Assembly (NCBI GenBank): GCA_964059195.1
Contig: CAXKWD010000006.1
Location: forward strand, 64,497,073 to 64,561,072
Direction: 5' to 3'
DNA from: Ectobius pallidus
Taxonomy: Eukaryota; Arthropoda; Insecta; Blattodea; Ectobiidae
DNA length: 64,000 bases
Position numbers and translations under genes: made by a program. Within the stretch, counting starts at the first letter, position 1. Every line of letters starts with the position of its first letter. Positions 46,080 to 58,439 of this stretch are shown here, one piece after another. A model generated the notes under the pieces. It worked only from the letters and a program-made list of their open reading frames with translations, was not told the origin of the DNA and ran no database searches.

Positions 46080-47464
46080 CTGTGGAGCATCCCTCTGGAT
46101 GAAAGCATTCCCCGTGCTCATCGCTCACTGCGCCAAGGTTTTCTGGGAAGAAATCTAGGTACGAATGCAAGAAGTGTTCTTTTAAGGACATATTACAACC
46201 AAGACTTTTGTATGATCTTATAAGATTTTTGACAATATTTTCCTCCTTTCGATATCCTAAAAACTCTGAGTACGGTAACGCTTTTGAATACTTGCCAAGC
46301 TGCTTTCTCCAGTGGATTCAGTAGTTTCTCAAACTTTTCATCATGCATTAGTAATCGTATTTGTGGATCCACAAATATTCCTTCTTTAATTTTTGCATCA
46401 CTAATATTAGGTAACTTCTGTTTTAAGTACATGAAACCCGAAACCCGAAATATTGTGCATGGCTTTGACGAAATTCTTCATTAATCCTAGGGAGGTAGAA
46501 ACACATTTTTAGAATTATACAGTGGGTCATGTTTCACATTTTTCTGTTCAGTAATGAGTGATTCGCGTTTAGGCCATTCTTTTCTAATGAAATGGTTTTT
46601 TTCTGTCCGTACTATGCCATTCACACAAAAAACATCAGTACTTTGTGTAACCAAGCTGCAGTACAAGAATAAATGCAACTACCTTCAAATCACTACAAAT
46701 ATTCCATTCATACACTGCATATTGAAGCTTTTCAATATAAATTTCAAGTTTTCATGTTTCTTTCATACACGCAAAGTGAGCCACATGTACTGATGGGAAT
46801 TTGTTTCCATTATGCAGATGCAAAACTTTAAACTAACTTTAGAGGAATAAATGAACAAGCGTCATTCTGTAGGTTATGTTCTTTACCAAGTGTCTCCGTA
46901 AGAGAAGAAATGTCATTACAAGTCACTAAGTCATTTTCTTCAGAAAAATAGTCTTTAAATTCAGAATGACTATTACGATAAGTACATATATTTGTATTCT
47001 TTTGAAGAAGATTCCATCCTTTTAGCCGGGAAGCAAGCATTTCAGACTGTACGAAATTGTTAAGATCTTCTTGAGTAAAAGATGAGGCTCAGATGGACAG
47101 CTTTGTTCAAAAGTTGTATCACCAGAATTTTTTTCTTTTTCTTCTTTACTTCCATCAGACCTGAGCTCTCATCTTCTAGTGTCACATGTTCTGGAAGCTT
47201 TGGTATGGGCAGTTCTTCTCAGTATGGAACTGATCTCATTGCAGATTGCAAGTCAGGGTACATCACTGTATGTGCTGATTTTGATGTAATATCTTTAATG
47301 CTTATTAAGCAGAAATAACGATCAGAAGAGTGATCTTTAGGTTCCCTCCAAGTAATAGGGATAGCAAATGGCATGTGTCGTATGCCATTTTTCCATGCTG
47401 TGAGAAGCCTAGAACACCATAAACAACAGATAATTGGGACCCAGGCCCTTGTTTGGTCCCCCAC
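46080..47464 (-). pseudogene. Element X protein, copy B
   Basis: Starts with MGDQTRAWVPIICCLWCSRL at 47464 and contains PITWREPKDHSSDRYFC (the Cys of CYFC is retained; the preceding C is now R). It stops at 47219. Further blocks in other frames are MLASRLKGWNLLQKNTNICT from 47040, GNKFPSVHVAHFACMKET near 46800, and IRKEWPKRESLITEQKNVK near 46584. LPNISDAKIKEGIFVDPQIR follows from 46411, then NPLEKAAWQVFKSV near 46320 and FFPENLG-like sequence near 46150. Compared with copy A it is uninterrupted at the insertion point but is also frameshifted. The shared order shows both derive from one roughly 500-600-residue protein. Confidence 0.72.
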
Positions 47465-47590
47465 TATACATCCAAAATAAAGTTAATCAGGTTCCATCAT
47501 ATTTACAATGCTCTAGAAGCTTTTACTTAACAATGGACAAATGGACAGAAAAGTTTTAAAGTATTTACAAAATTAAAATAATAAAAAAAA
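47465..47590 (-). repeat. Element X copy B, proximal 5' region
   Basis: Matches 8840-8970 of copy A (AGTAAAAGCTTCTAGAGCAT on the minus strand near 47524-47505). It is cut off by the insertion at 47591. Confidence 0.65.
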
Positions 47591-48412
47591 TCCCTTTAGG
47601 CAGGCCTACAGGCGGAGGTAGATTTCGAAGTGCTTTTGGTTTAATTTATTGTCGCTGCATAGCACTCTTCTTCTTTAGCCTTGGCATGGCAAACCTGCAG
47701 TAAAGAGGAAGAGCCTACAATCAATTGTTTTGACAACAATAATAGGATATAATATTCTGGGAGGCCGTGCGCAAGATCAGCAATGAATAAAATTAGCAAA
47801 GCCGCTAAACAAGACAAAATTATGATAATTCTTTCAAGTGTTATTATTTTCAAACATTAAAATCTCGCGTCATATGAGAGCTATCAAGAAACTATTTATT
47901 GATTTGTAGAGTACTCATCAAGAGCTTTTCAACGATACCCCACAAGACGTGGTTTCAAAAGTTTCGAATTTTCATCCCCCACCCTCACTCGAACCCCCGA
48001 ATCGTTGGTGTCACTGTGAACTCCATAGGGAGTACTCTAATTTATTCAAACATAGTTTCCCTCTATACTTCATAGGGGCCGAGATATACATTTTTAAAAA
48101 TTCAACCCCCTACCCCGACCACCCCCTTGAGCCAATTTTGCTCATTAACGAACTTGTCCGAACTATTGGGCCTAGAAATAACATATTAAAATTTGGTTCA
48201 AATATCTTCAAAATTACGGCCGCTATCGTGTAAAGATATATATATATATATATATATATAAATATATATATAAATATCACAAACATTTTTTTTGAACGGG
48301 CGGTGGTTTCGTACTTAGGGGAGCATGAAACGTAAAGATATGAAAGAATTTTTCGAAAATCATAAAGTGGTATCCATTGCAATAGGTAGATTTTTCTTCG
48401 AAAATCTACCTA
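47591..48412. mobile_element. 822-bp insertion in element X copy B with inverted ends
   Basis: The flanks 47465-47590 and 48413-48530 are contiguous in the other copies, which defines the insertion. AGGTAGATTTCGAAG at 47616-47630 is inverted at 48396-48411. The right end also folds into a perfect 12-bp hairpin, TAGGTAGATTTT/AAAATCTACCTA (48383-48412). An (AT) tract occupies 48236-48260. No transposase was seen; the ORFs at 47641-47853 and 47949-48233 are unrecognised. Superfamily unassigned. Confidence 0.6.
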
Positions 48413-48530
48413 ACTGTGAGTGATGGAGAAATTTTGAGTACGTATTTTAAAACGGGATAAAAACTGCATTAAGTACACCTATTGGTACTCGTGAGACAAA
48501 AATCATGTTGACCAGTGTTATTAATGTTTT
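48413..48530 (-). repeat. Element X copy B, distal 5' region fragment
   Basis: Matches 1586-1680 and, reversed, 8745-8835 (AACTGTGAGTGATGGAGAAA; AAAACTGCATTAAGTACACC). Confidence 0.75.
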
Positions 48531-48539
48531 CGGCATCTT

Positions 48540-49370
48540 GTACTTAATTTCTTCTTCTTCTTATTATTATTATTATTATTATCATCATCATCAATATTAA
48601 TTAGATTTATATAAATATTTTTTCAGCAATTTGTGATTATGAAAACTTGTTTTAAATTCAGAAATGTGTTCCCAACAAGTTAAGAGTCTTTTCATTTTAA
48701 ATACTTGCCAATTATTTATTTCAGATCACAAGAAATATCAAGACAACAGTAACATTTATCTCAAGTATCTGGTGCAATACCAGGACATCTAAAAAAATAA
48801 GTCCACTATGTACAGTGACCAAATTCTAATTACCCAGCACAAGGCAGTTTTCTGAGAGATAGCCTATATCATATCCAAAATTCACTTCCCTTAAGAAATT
48901 CCCTGAATTACAGGATATAATCAAATGCAGCCTATAAATGTTCTTTTCTCAGAACAGCAAATTGTAAGTTGTCTTAGTATTGAACTATTGCAGTTTTTGA
49001 GAAAATTAAGTGCAATTCTGCCTGAATTTTAATTGCGGAAGAAAATGTTGGTATCAGCATTGCTGTGCACTAAAGAAATATCAAAATTTAAGGGCGTTGG
49101 ATGGGAAACCACTGCCCACACTAGTAAGTGAAGCATAGGCCTACAAATTGTCCACGTGACCCGGAGCTCATTGTACCGATCATCATTCTCATAGGCTATT
49201 CATATCATTGAAAGCAACGGAATGCGCATTAAAAGTCCTTAACACTTACAGCCAGCAGAGACAGGAATATTATCCTATTTAGCATAACTGGAGGTATTGG
49301 CAAAACAAAATAAACCCAATTTTTATAACGCATAGCTATGAATCAATAGAAGCGAAAAGATATTGTAGGG
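48540..49370. other. No gene recognised; trinucleotide tract
   Basis: TTC, TTA and ATC repeats at 48548-48592. The remainder is AT-rich with nothing supported. Confidence 0.5.
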
Positions 49371-49372
49371 TG

Positions 49373-49722
49373 TTCAAAAATGTAATGCCCAAATTATTAG
49401 GGATGATAAAAACAAATGTTTTTTTGAAAACTCATTCCAGAGTCTCTTACGACTGTCGTAGCTATCGGCTCTGTAATGATATCCGTGGTGTCACATTGAC
49501 CATTTTATTGTCAATTAAATACCGAATTTCCCAATAAAGTAACGAAAAATACACCATCCCTTGATTGGTATCAACACACTTCCTTTCATCTCGTATTATT
49601 TGCACATATTGAGTAATCAATTAGTGTGAGTTTCCTAACCATGGTTCTTTTACAAAAACTGTTTGTATTTGCCTCAATTATCCCTAATAGTTTGAGAAAT
49701 GACTTTTGGAATGTCCGGACAT
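49373..49722. mobile_element. TIR MITE, about 350 bp, possibly mariner-related
   Basis: AAATTATTAGGGATGAT at 49400 is inverted as ATTATCCCTAATAGTTT at 49679. Weaker pairing extends outward to GTAGGGTGTTC and CATTCC-type ends. No ORF inside. The AAxTATTAGGGATxAT end resembles ends that I recall beside insect mariner-like elements; this is inference. Confidence 0.6.
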
Positions 49723-50059
49723 AATGGAGCGTGGAGGGAGTTCTCTAGGAGTGGCACAATATGTGTGTGTACAGGACAGATATTTGTGATGGGCAGGCTG
49801 AGACAATTTCGTGAATATACCATCAAGTTAGGAACGTGCCGAGTAAAGGTGGAGGCATCTGTGACTTTGCAGTGTTCTCTGAAAACAGTTAAACCGATAA
49901 AGGCAGTACACCCTGCTGCCGAAGCAGGTTCACAAAAAAATGTTTAGTTGTTTATAACATGCAGTAAAGTTATCTCATTGTTTATTTCATGTATTAGTGT
50001 ATAGAAATCTGAGTTACATTGACTTTGACTGAGTCACATCGTAAGTACAGGTAATGCAA

Positions 50060-50420
50060 TGTATAATTATGTATTTCCTAATAGCATGGAACGTAAATCG
50101 CATGCGATTAGCACGTAGACAGTTTTATATTTCGAAAATCTACGTTCTACATCACACGAGGAGCAGGAAAAAGCGAAATATCATAGTTCCTTGAGATTCC
50201 CTGACTGTGTCTTTCGTTTTAAACGTTTCTGCACACCCATTATTCCTCTCTATAATACTTTTAAGTTGCCACCCTTATTTGAACAGTTCCCGCTGGTATT
50301 TTACTAAGTGTTTCTGAACCTTGTTCTATTGCCTCAAGAGGTTCTGGGATGTTTAGTGTCTTTGATTGTAAATGTGTTATTGTAGTTGCAATAATACTGA
50401 AATTATTCTGAATATAATAT
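50060..50420 (-). pseudogene. hAT transposase C-terminal remnant
   Basis: The minus strand has SCDVERRFSKYKTV near 50148-50107. This corresponds to the conserved CDVERSFS block of a hAT transposase dimerisation domain, which is intact as CDVERSFSQCKALFSDNRQG in the remnant at 58.5 kb. Weaker, frameshifted similarity extends upstream to about 50420. It is highly decayed and has no visible ends. Confidence 0.55.
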
Positions 50421-50429
50421 ATGAAAGTT

Positions 50430-51615
50430 CTTCACATTAAGCTGCTGAAATTATTGCCTTGAAACCACAAACGATGCTAATTTTGATGCTGGTTTTGATG
50501 TACGACTCTACTTAGGCATATTGCTACTTGTCTTCATGCAGCGAATAACTGGAACAGTCGCGACGAAGCAGGTTGTAGTGGAGTGTCCACCACAGTACGT
50601 GACGTTATATGATTGCTCTGTTTACTTACTAAAACCCATCTGTCTGGTATTGAGTTCTTTCGATCAGGAATGAAGTCTAGTAAATTCAGTTTCTCAGAAG
50701 TATATTATTCGGTATAATTTAACACTGGTAAAGTTTATTTAAAAAAAAAAAAGCGAATCAACAACCCTACAAAAAAAAATACTTCAAATTTGCTCTCGAT
50801 ATTACAATAATGCATTGATGTTTTATGTGTAAATGTTACCTAATTTCAGATAAATGCTGTGTAACTCTGTTGAGGGCTCCTGTATCATTTAAACATTATG
50901 TTGATTACAACTCAGATGGAAACGTGATGCAAATGTTTTGAGGTCTATTCATACAGCAGAATACAACTGCTTCTTGCATGATGAATTAATAACAATATTA
51001 TGTAATAAATCATCACATACATAAAATATTATTTCCCGCGGGGAGGTACAACAGTAAACAACGGGGGAGCCAAAATACATTCTCATTCATTACGAAACTG
51101 AAGTGAGGTTCGAATTGTTGTGATGTCGTCCATGTCATGTTTTCCTATACAGTACAGTATCAGATTACAATCGATTATGCAGAGTGTAACATCTACATCC
51201 TCTATACCTATATAGTTTCATTATTTATTGTTTAATACGAAATACAATTCAGATTTTTAGGTTTACTTCATCCATAGAAATAATAATTTTCTTCATGCAT
51301 AGAAATAATAATTTTAAAAAGTGAGCTAAAATCAAATGTTAGAAACATGGATTTTCTAAATCGAAATTAGAACTAGGAACGAGCTAAACTATTTTTGTTT
51401 AAATCGTATCACTGTTCACAAACAGTAGGAAAAAAACGCATATTTTTATGCAGGTCCAAGCAGTAAAACGCTAGATAAATAAACGAAATTGAGTTTGGTG
51501 CAATAACAAAGGTGCTCCAGGACCTATGTTCCAAAATCCTTATGTCACCTAGTGATAAGTGGTTTTATGTGTTGTTTTCCGGTGAGATAGTACGTAGATG
51601 CGGGAAACCTCTGCA
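50430..51615. other. No gene recognised
   Basis: AT-rich DNA; A-run at 50741-50752. Nothing supported. Confidence 0.45.
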
Positions 51616-51627
51616 TAAAGTGATTAG

Positions 51628-52381
51628 CAGGGACCGGATTCTAATGACATGTCATTTTTTTTATAGATGTGCATAGACATTGCCAACTTGTGGATAAATC
51701 CTAATCATGGCCTCTAGATTATAGAAATGCATATTTTTAGGTCTTTTTTTGTCTTTTTATGCAATTTTTTAATTTTTAGTTCATTTATTTCAATTTTAGG
51801 TCATAATTTTGTCATTTTCTTATCATTTGCTTCCTTATTTAATCATTTTCACATATTTACATTGAGTGTATTAACTTTTTTTTCGTCGCTAGCGGTGCTG
51901 TCTTTGAAGGGTTGTTTGTTGAACGCAAGCAGGAAAAATTCGGCGTTAAAGTGTTGACATGTCTCAGCCGGAAGTGAGAATCAAAGGAACGCAAAAATTT
52001 TGTATTATATTACTATTGTTATTAGATTGACTTGGCACCAGAGTCTGCCACCTGCTTGGATTTGAGAGTGCAAACTACTGTTTACCCTCAATAAACAACA
52101 ATATAATCCGGCAGACCACAAAAGTATGTGCCGAATTTTGACTCACCAGTGCCAGTATAAATTTCCGTGAGAAAAGAACATTCACAACATTACAGTTATT
52201 TACAGTTTTTACAATTATGTACAAACTAGTCTATAACTTTGAGTGTACAATAATAATTTTTATAAATAAAATATCAGTTTTAGGTCATTTTTTATAATTA
52301 ATAAGTAATTTTCTTTAAAATCTAGGGTAATTTTATAGGTCATTTTTCAAACAATTTTAGGTCATCAGAATCCGGGCCCTG
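51628..52381. mobile_element. Non-autonomous hAT element, 754 bp, perfect 8-bp TSD
   Basis: The left TIR CAGGGACCGGATTCTAATGA and the right end (reverse complement) CAGGGCCCGGATTCTGATGA differ at two positions. They are flanked by GTGATTAG at 51620-51627 and 52382-52389. TTTTAGGTCAT recurs at least four times near both ends, as subterminal transposase-binding repeats do. The 76-aa ORF at 51727-51957 is low-complexity and not a transposase. Confidence 0.92.
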
Positions 52382-52394
52382 GTGATTAGCGTCT

Positions 52395-54400
52395 TAACAA
52401 CTACTGAAAATCAACTTATAATAAATATTTTATTGAATTATTTCACAATACAGTATTTTGTCAGGCAAATAATTGGTATTAAGTTAGATACCAATAAGCA
52501 ATCTAATAAAATATGAGAAATAAATTTAGGTTATTATCTTAAACTTTTTATCCTTAAAAGAAAGGATCTTACTTAAAATAGAGAATATTATTTTTATATG
52601 AAAAACATGTACTCTAAATTGAGTCTCCTCCCGCAAAGGATAATAAATATAAACTTAAAAATTTCCCTACTATCCCTAAGACTTGGATTTAGTGTATGTT
52701 TTAAAATGTTTAAATATAGCATGGTTTTTTAAAACTGTTATTTTGATTTGTTGTAAAGTTAGTAAAGTGGAGCTAAAGATGCCTTGATATACCATTTAAT
52801 CGTGCAATTGTAATATACTGTACTTTGGCCACCTTAATATTTAAAAATGTCTATTTCATGTTTTTAAAAAGGATCTATATTGTTATACACATCATAAAAA
52901 CATAAATAGGCCTACATTGACAGTACAGTATTGCTATACACATGGTGAAGCTTAGGCTATATACATTTTCAACGTAAATCTGGATAACTTAGTCTATGGA
53001 GCCATCGTAATTTCAAATAGGATTATGTATGAAGGTTGTGACTCTTTCCTAACATTAGAAATGAAAATCAACTTAATACGCTTATTAGAAATTACTACGA
53101 GTTAATATCAGAGATGATTTCATTTCGTCCAAGATTTTTCTAAAAAAGGAGTTTCTTCATCGCAGAAGAAAATTATATCTTAATTACGTGTCTAAGAATA
53201 AAGAAGTAATGAAAGTGAAATAAAGATACCAATTCCTGAAATGCTGTCTGTTAAATTTCCTCTATAGTACTCTAGTTGTATTACATAAGCTTGCGATAGG
53301 CCTATTAGTAGCTTTTAAAAAAATTGAAAAATTCATTATCACATCCACAATATTGTAACTTAAGGAAAATTACTTCTATATTCATAATCAGCATCACCAA
53401 ATTAAGTAAGAAAAAAGAAAATAAGATAAATAAGACAAAAAATAAGACAAACAAAAACTTCGTCAAATTTTGTTATGTAGCAATAATTAATAATTACATA
53501 GGTCTATCAGTATTATGATACCTATTAAATAGAAACCTGAAAAAAATTACCTTTAACTGGGAAGACTTCTAACGTGCACATATTGTAATTTCCTTTTCTT
53601 CAGTATAAATAGAAGAAAACAAACTAGTGGCTTGCCTTGTTAACTATTAAGTTATATTCAGGATTCTGTTCAACAGGATTATTGCAAAAAGTTAACTTTC
53701 TGTTTGTTTGGTTGGTTTTGTTTGTTTTGCCATTCCGTATTCTGCAGAGTAATGTAACATCGTGAAACTTGCTTATTAAACTATAGAAGTAAAACCATAA
53801 TTCACTAAACCTTAATTAATTGAATGGTTTTAAAAATTTAGGGACTAGATAGTACATGAAAACAGCGAACGTTATGATGAAATGATATTGCTGATGTAGG
53901 AAATGTACAAATTAGGGAACCAGTTACTGTAATCTAGTTTCCTACATGACAGGTAGAAAATGTATTTGAGCTGGATGCCATATAATCCTTTCACGACATC
54001 GTCATAATCTTGTTGTAATGTCGGATCGGCTTCTGTTAGAGCATCGCTGGTTTAGTTTACCACCCCACATACGTGCTGTACATTTGGTGCGCGATACAAA
54101 AAATCGATCTGTCTGTAAAGGAAAATTGCTGATTTACTAATTTGTTAAAACGTGATTCTGAAAAGTTCAGTATTTTGCACAGTATAATATCAGATCTTCT
54201 GTGCGCTAGTATTTTAAATATATTTTTGTTATAGTTGTATTTCCTTATTAATGTAGAACATTGATGGGCTGATTTATCATTACTTCCTCTGCCTGTACCA
54301 AAGGTACTATAGATTGATGAAGTAGAGTGTTCGACAACGAAATTCGAAATTGAGTTTTTAACATAAATACAATCCAAAAATACTATTTTCATAAACATGT
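52395..54400. other. No gene recognised
   Basis: AT-rich DNA. The minus ORF at 54057-54398 (113 aa) is unrecognised. Confidence 0.45.
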
Positions 54401-54404
54401 ATCT

Positions 54405-54920
54405 GTATGTCTGTGAACAACCTAGCTCCAGAACAGAAAATCGTATGAAAACAAGATTTTGTATTTGGTTAAGTATCTTTCAAAGATGTGACACGAAGAT
54501 TGGCGACGACTTTCTCTTATTTTTAGTGGAACATTACATGAAGGAAATTTCGTTTTTCGCGATTTTGTAGAAAACGGCTCTAGCGATTTTGTTTAAATTT
54601 TATAAGGGCTAAAATACTAAGGGCTTATACTAAGGGCTAAACTTTTATTCGAAACATTTTTAAAAAATCTCTGAATGGGAGTTATAAATCACCCACTGTT
54701 TGCAGAAACTCACCTGGTGAACCAGCAATGCTTTGTATCAGGTTGAAACAACTGAATACGCGTTCCTTGCAATTTGGCTTCTTATTCTGTATCAAAATGT
54801 GAAGAGAGAAATATGTAACTTATTGGCCATGCTTAGAGTAAATAAAATTACGTGAATGCATTAATCAGATTTTATTTGGGGATGCGATACGATGTGGTAA
54901 CGTCATTATCGTCAATTGTA
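54405..54920 (+). repeat. Dispersed repeat family D, copy 4
   Basis: GGCGACGACTTTCTCTTAT near 54502, GCGATTTTGTAGAAAACGGC near 54559, GGGCTTATACTAAGGGCTAA near 54622, and CTTGCAATTTGGCTTCTTAT near 54767 reproduce the order seen at 4.3-4.6 kb. It has a small internal duplication of AAGGGCTAAA. Confidence 0.6.
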
Positions 54921-55309
54921 TAACCAATTTACATAATAGCCTTGCAGATTTCTTTTTTTTTTTAACTTCTTGATTCTATAAGTGAATCCTCACAAACGAT
55001 TTTTCTTGTAAATAATATGTTCTTAATTTTTATTATTTGTGCATGCACATGGAATTTAGCGTAAAAATTACCGAAATAATGGTAACAAAAATGGCTACTG
55101 AATTTCTGGTTTATTAAACAAAAACATAATACTGCAAATAGACCTAACCCTCAATACTTCTTGACGGTAGGTTCCACTATGTTCCTGACTAATATAGTAG
55201 TTTTGTGCAGATATAGGCTATTATCTCGACCATCAACAGGAGGCGATATGTCTATTGGCATAAAGGTGGCAAATTAGAGCCCAGTGTGTATTATAGTTTT
55301 GTATGAATT

Positions 55310-55560
55310 GATCTCTGTGGCGTAGGGGATGCGATCCCTCCTCTCACACAGCGGGCCCGGATTCGATTCCTGTCGGTTAAAGTTACCGATGTGGGTTTGT
55401 TCCGGGGTTTTCCCTCACCTGTAAGACGCATGTCATGTAGCTTTAGGCACTGTGATGGACTGATATCATCTGGCCGTCATTAATATCTGCATCCCTTGTT
55501 TCTTCAGATTGAGTGTGCTAGCGACTGGTGTGTCTTGTCCTTTGTTTGTGATTACCCTTA
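55310..55560 (+). mobile_element. tRNA-derived SINE (type D)
   Basis: A-box-like TGTGGCGTAGGGGATGCG at 55316 and B-box GGATTCGATTCC near 55359 are followed by GTTCCGGGGTTTTCCCTCAC and ATATCATCTGGCCGTCA. CGACTGGTGTGTCTTGTCC follows. It is collinear with the inverted copy at 13780-14075. Confidence 0.75.
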
Positions 55561-55599
55561 ATGGGCTTTCTCACTGCATACAGTATTGCGAGGCAAACA

Positions 55600-55735
55600 T
55601 TAAAACGGGAGATTCCATCTGGCGTTCTAAATCGAACTCTATTTAGATTAGTTGGTAGAGCATCGCACGGAAGCCGAAAGTCGCGGGTTCGACTCCCAGT
55701 GTCAGGGGAATTTTTCTCTTAAAATATTTTCATTT
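55600..55735 (+). mobile_element. tRNA-derived SINE (type C), first of a tandem pair
   Basis: GAGATTCCATCTGGCG is followed by AGTTGGTAGAGCATCG (A-box arm), GGGTTCGACTCCC (B-box) and the tail GGGGAATTTTTCTCTTAA. Confidence 0.75.
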
Positions 55736-55784
55736 AATATTCAACAGAAATATTCTGTGGTTTCATGAACATATCTTAATTGTA

Positions 55785-56030
55785 AATGTTACTGTACAAT
55801 AACGGTGGAAACCCGGTTACAAAAGCACTAAATTAGCGTGCCTCACAGTACTGTATGTGCCGTATGTCTTCTGTGCCGTATGTCTTCTGAGAAGTAGACC
55901 ATTAAGGGTAATCAGTCATAGATGAGAGATTTCATCAGGCACTGTAAATCCAACTCAGTTGGTAGTCCAAAAGTCGAAGGTCGTGGGTTCGAATACCAGT
56001 ATTAGAGGAATTTTTCTCCTAAATATTCTT
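55785..56030 (+). mobile_element. tRNA-derived SINE (type C), second of a tandem pair with linker
   Basis: The linker (TACAATAACGGTGGAAACCC, then GCCTCACAGTACTG) matches 13335-13420. The second head (CAACTCAGTTGGTAG; GGGTTCGAATACC) and tail GAGGAATTTTTCTCCTAA follow. It shows that linker and head form a repeating unit. Confidence 0.7.
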
Positions 56031-56154
56031 AACATAATTTAAAGTCAAATAATAAATTTAAACAGAGGATAACATTTTCCGATAATGTTGTTCGTTCTCT
56101 AGCTATTATACATATAATGAAACGTAAAGATAATCGTTGTGACGTGCGTTCTGG

Positions 56155-56345
56155 AGCAGTCTGTATGATGCTGGCATTCTGTACCCAAGGTCTTGGGTTT
56201 TATCCCGGCACAGGTTGAAGTCACTTTTATGTGCATAATAGTGACAAGCCCAAGTCTGTAGATTTACAGGCAGGTAAATGAACTCCTGCTTTTATAAAAT
56301 TCTTGCACATCGGCGACGGTTTCAGGCCCAAGAGGCAGAATAACT
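56155..56345 (+). mobile_element. tRNA-derived SINE (type E)
   Basis: CTGTACCCAAGGTCTTGGGT (anticodon/T-arm side of the head), then CCCGGCACAGGTTGA, GTAGATTTACAGGCAGGTAA, AACTCCTGC and GCACATCGGCGACGG. I recall this as a common insect SINE core. The B-box has decayed (GGGTTTTATCCC). Confidence 0.7.
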
Positions 56346-58439
56346 TTGTCGTTAATAACCATAAAACCAAACGTTGTGAAATGTACTCTTGAAATTTATA
56401 ACTGAAAATTTTAAGAGATCAGTACAGTACATATAAACTGTTATTATGCATTTGTGCTGTATTTTATTAACAGATCTGATATTAAACTCATTGCTTCTAT
56501 AAACAAAGTCTCCTTTCTCAACACATAATATAGTCTATCTCAAACTGAATACAGTGTTACATTTTTAATTATATGAATGGTGTTTGAGTCATTGCGTCTG
56601 GCACATTTCAACCTACTACTTCACGAGATTCAGTTAAACTCCAATGTTCGAATTTTTATAATGAATCCAATTAAGTTCAGAAACGGCTGTTACAACAGTT
56701 CAGCCGAATTACATGTGTATATGTCACTATTTTGAATCTCGACTAACCGAAAGTTGAGTAAACATGTACGATGCTTTCCAGGAATCCACTAGATATCCTA
56801 ATGAAGGTAACTTGTGGCTTGTATAATTACTACACGTTTGTCGAAATACACATAACGCAAACTGGAGTTGCGACGTAGGCTATAATTTATAATTACACAT
56901 AAAAATCCTAATTATCTCTGTTCCCTTTACCTTTTCTATGCATAGGAGTAGGCCTACTTATAAAAAAATCACAGTCCCTTCACTCTGAAAGTAAACCTAG
57001 TGGAAAAGTGACAGCAATACTCCGACAAGTTAAAAATATCAGGAAGGTTCAAATAGAGGGTAATTTTGCCAAGGGGTCACGCTGTCGGGGATCAATAACG
57101 TACTACGAAATAAATGTCCTTATTTCCCTTCCGAAAGAGTGCATGCTGCTGATATAATCGTTTGAAGCATCGCACCAGACCAGAATTCAAGATAAGAATG
57201 AGCGAAAATTCTCTTGCTTGGATTCGGACTTGGGTTTAGAGCAGGGCAGGAAGACAAATTCTGGAAGTCCCGCATAGCAGTGTAGATCACATAAATACCA
57301 TCGACCTGGGGCAGAAACGAATTTGGGAACAGAAAGCCAGTGTTTCACTTGTGTTACGTCTAACCAAGCCGCTCTTGCTAGCTCTAAATTGAGTCATGAT
57401 TTTGTTCATGAACTGAGCGATCGTTTGTCTTTCTTGAAAACAAAACAATGAAACGGGGACAGTCTGCTATGTACAGAATTTTGTCTGATTACAAACTCTG
57501 ATCTTGTTGAATATAACTTTTCAATTAAGTTATTGGAGATTGATAAAGAAGTTTTACTAATAAGAATTATGTTTAAAATTTTTGTCCCTTGGTTCCACGA
57601 TGATTGTATGAAATAAGTAAATGAGAGAAAGCATGCGAAATTACAATAGTTGCAGAATCCCAATGTAACTACTATCGAAAATCTCAACAATGCTAAACAG
57701 GAATCATCTAGAAACAAGACAATTAAATGAATTAGAGGAAAATAGCAAAGACAAAAATATTGTGGATCTCTACAAGGGGAACAAACGAGTTCAAGAAAGG
57801 TTTTCAGTCTAGAACAAACGTGATTAAGGACAATGATGGCACTATACTCGTTGCTCCATATATAATACTTGCACAGATGGAAAACATTCTTTAATTATTA
57901 TTAATGAATTCCACCATTCCGTTTGCGGTATTCTAAGGAAACTTATAATGAACGGTCCATCATATACCACAAATATTACTAATACTTACGTACCCAAAGT
58001 GTAGTTAATGCAAAGCCGGTGGTTAATGAATCTAGCCTAACAGATGTAAAAACAAGTACAGGTAAACATAAAAAAGCGCACACACAAAACTCCAGGCGTT
58101 AGTCAAATTCCAACAGTTAATTACGGCAGGTGTTGATAGAAATGTTGAGATCCATAAAGTCATTCTTATGATTTTGAAAAAAAAACCCAAATTGCCAGAG
58201 GAATGGAAAGATTATATTATTATAATGATCCATAAGAAAGGAGATATGGCCGAATGTAATAGTTAGGGCCCGGATTTTTATGTGCTAAAAAACTTAAAAA
58301 TATTTATTTTTTATGTGCTAAAAATGTTTAAAATATGTGCTAAAATTTTAAAAATATGTGCTAAAACTAAAAAAATATATTCTTCTGAAAAATAAACAAA
58401 AACACCGGAATGTGTACTGAAACTCACCAATTGCAGCTA

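Noticed and set aside
47591..48412. Helitron (starts TC, ends near CTAA with a hairpin)
   Set aside because: The hairpin includes the last bases instead of lying before CTRR, the next host base is not T, and inverted repeats are present near both ends.
51727..51957. 76-aa Phe/Ser-rich ORF inside a hAT element
   Set aside because: Composition follows repeated TTTTAGGTCAT subterminal words; no transposase motif.
57406..57717. 103-aa minus-strand ORF
   Set aside because: The plus strand here encodes the upstream part of the RTE LINE; the minus frame is a shadow.
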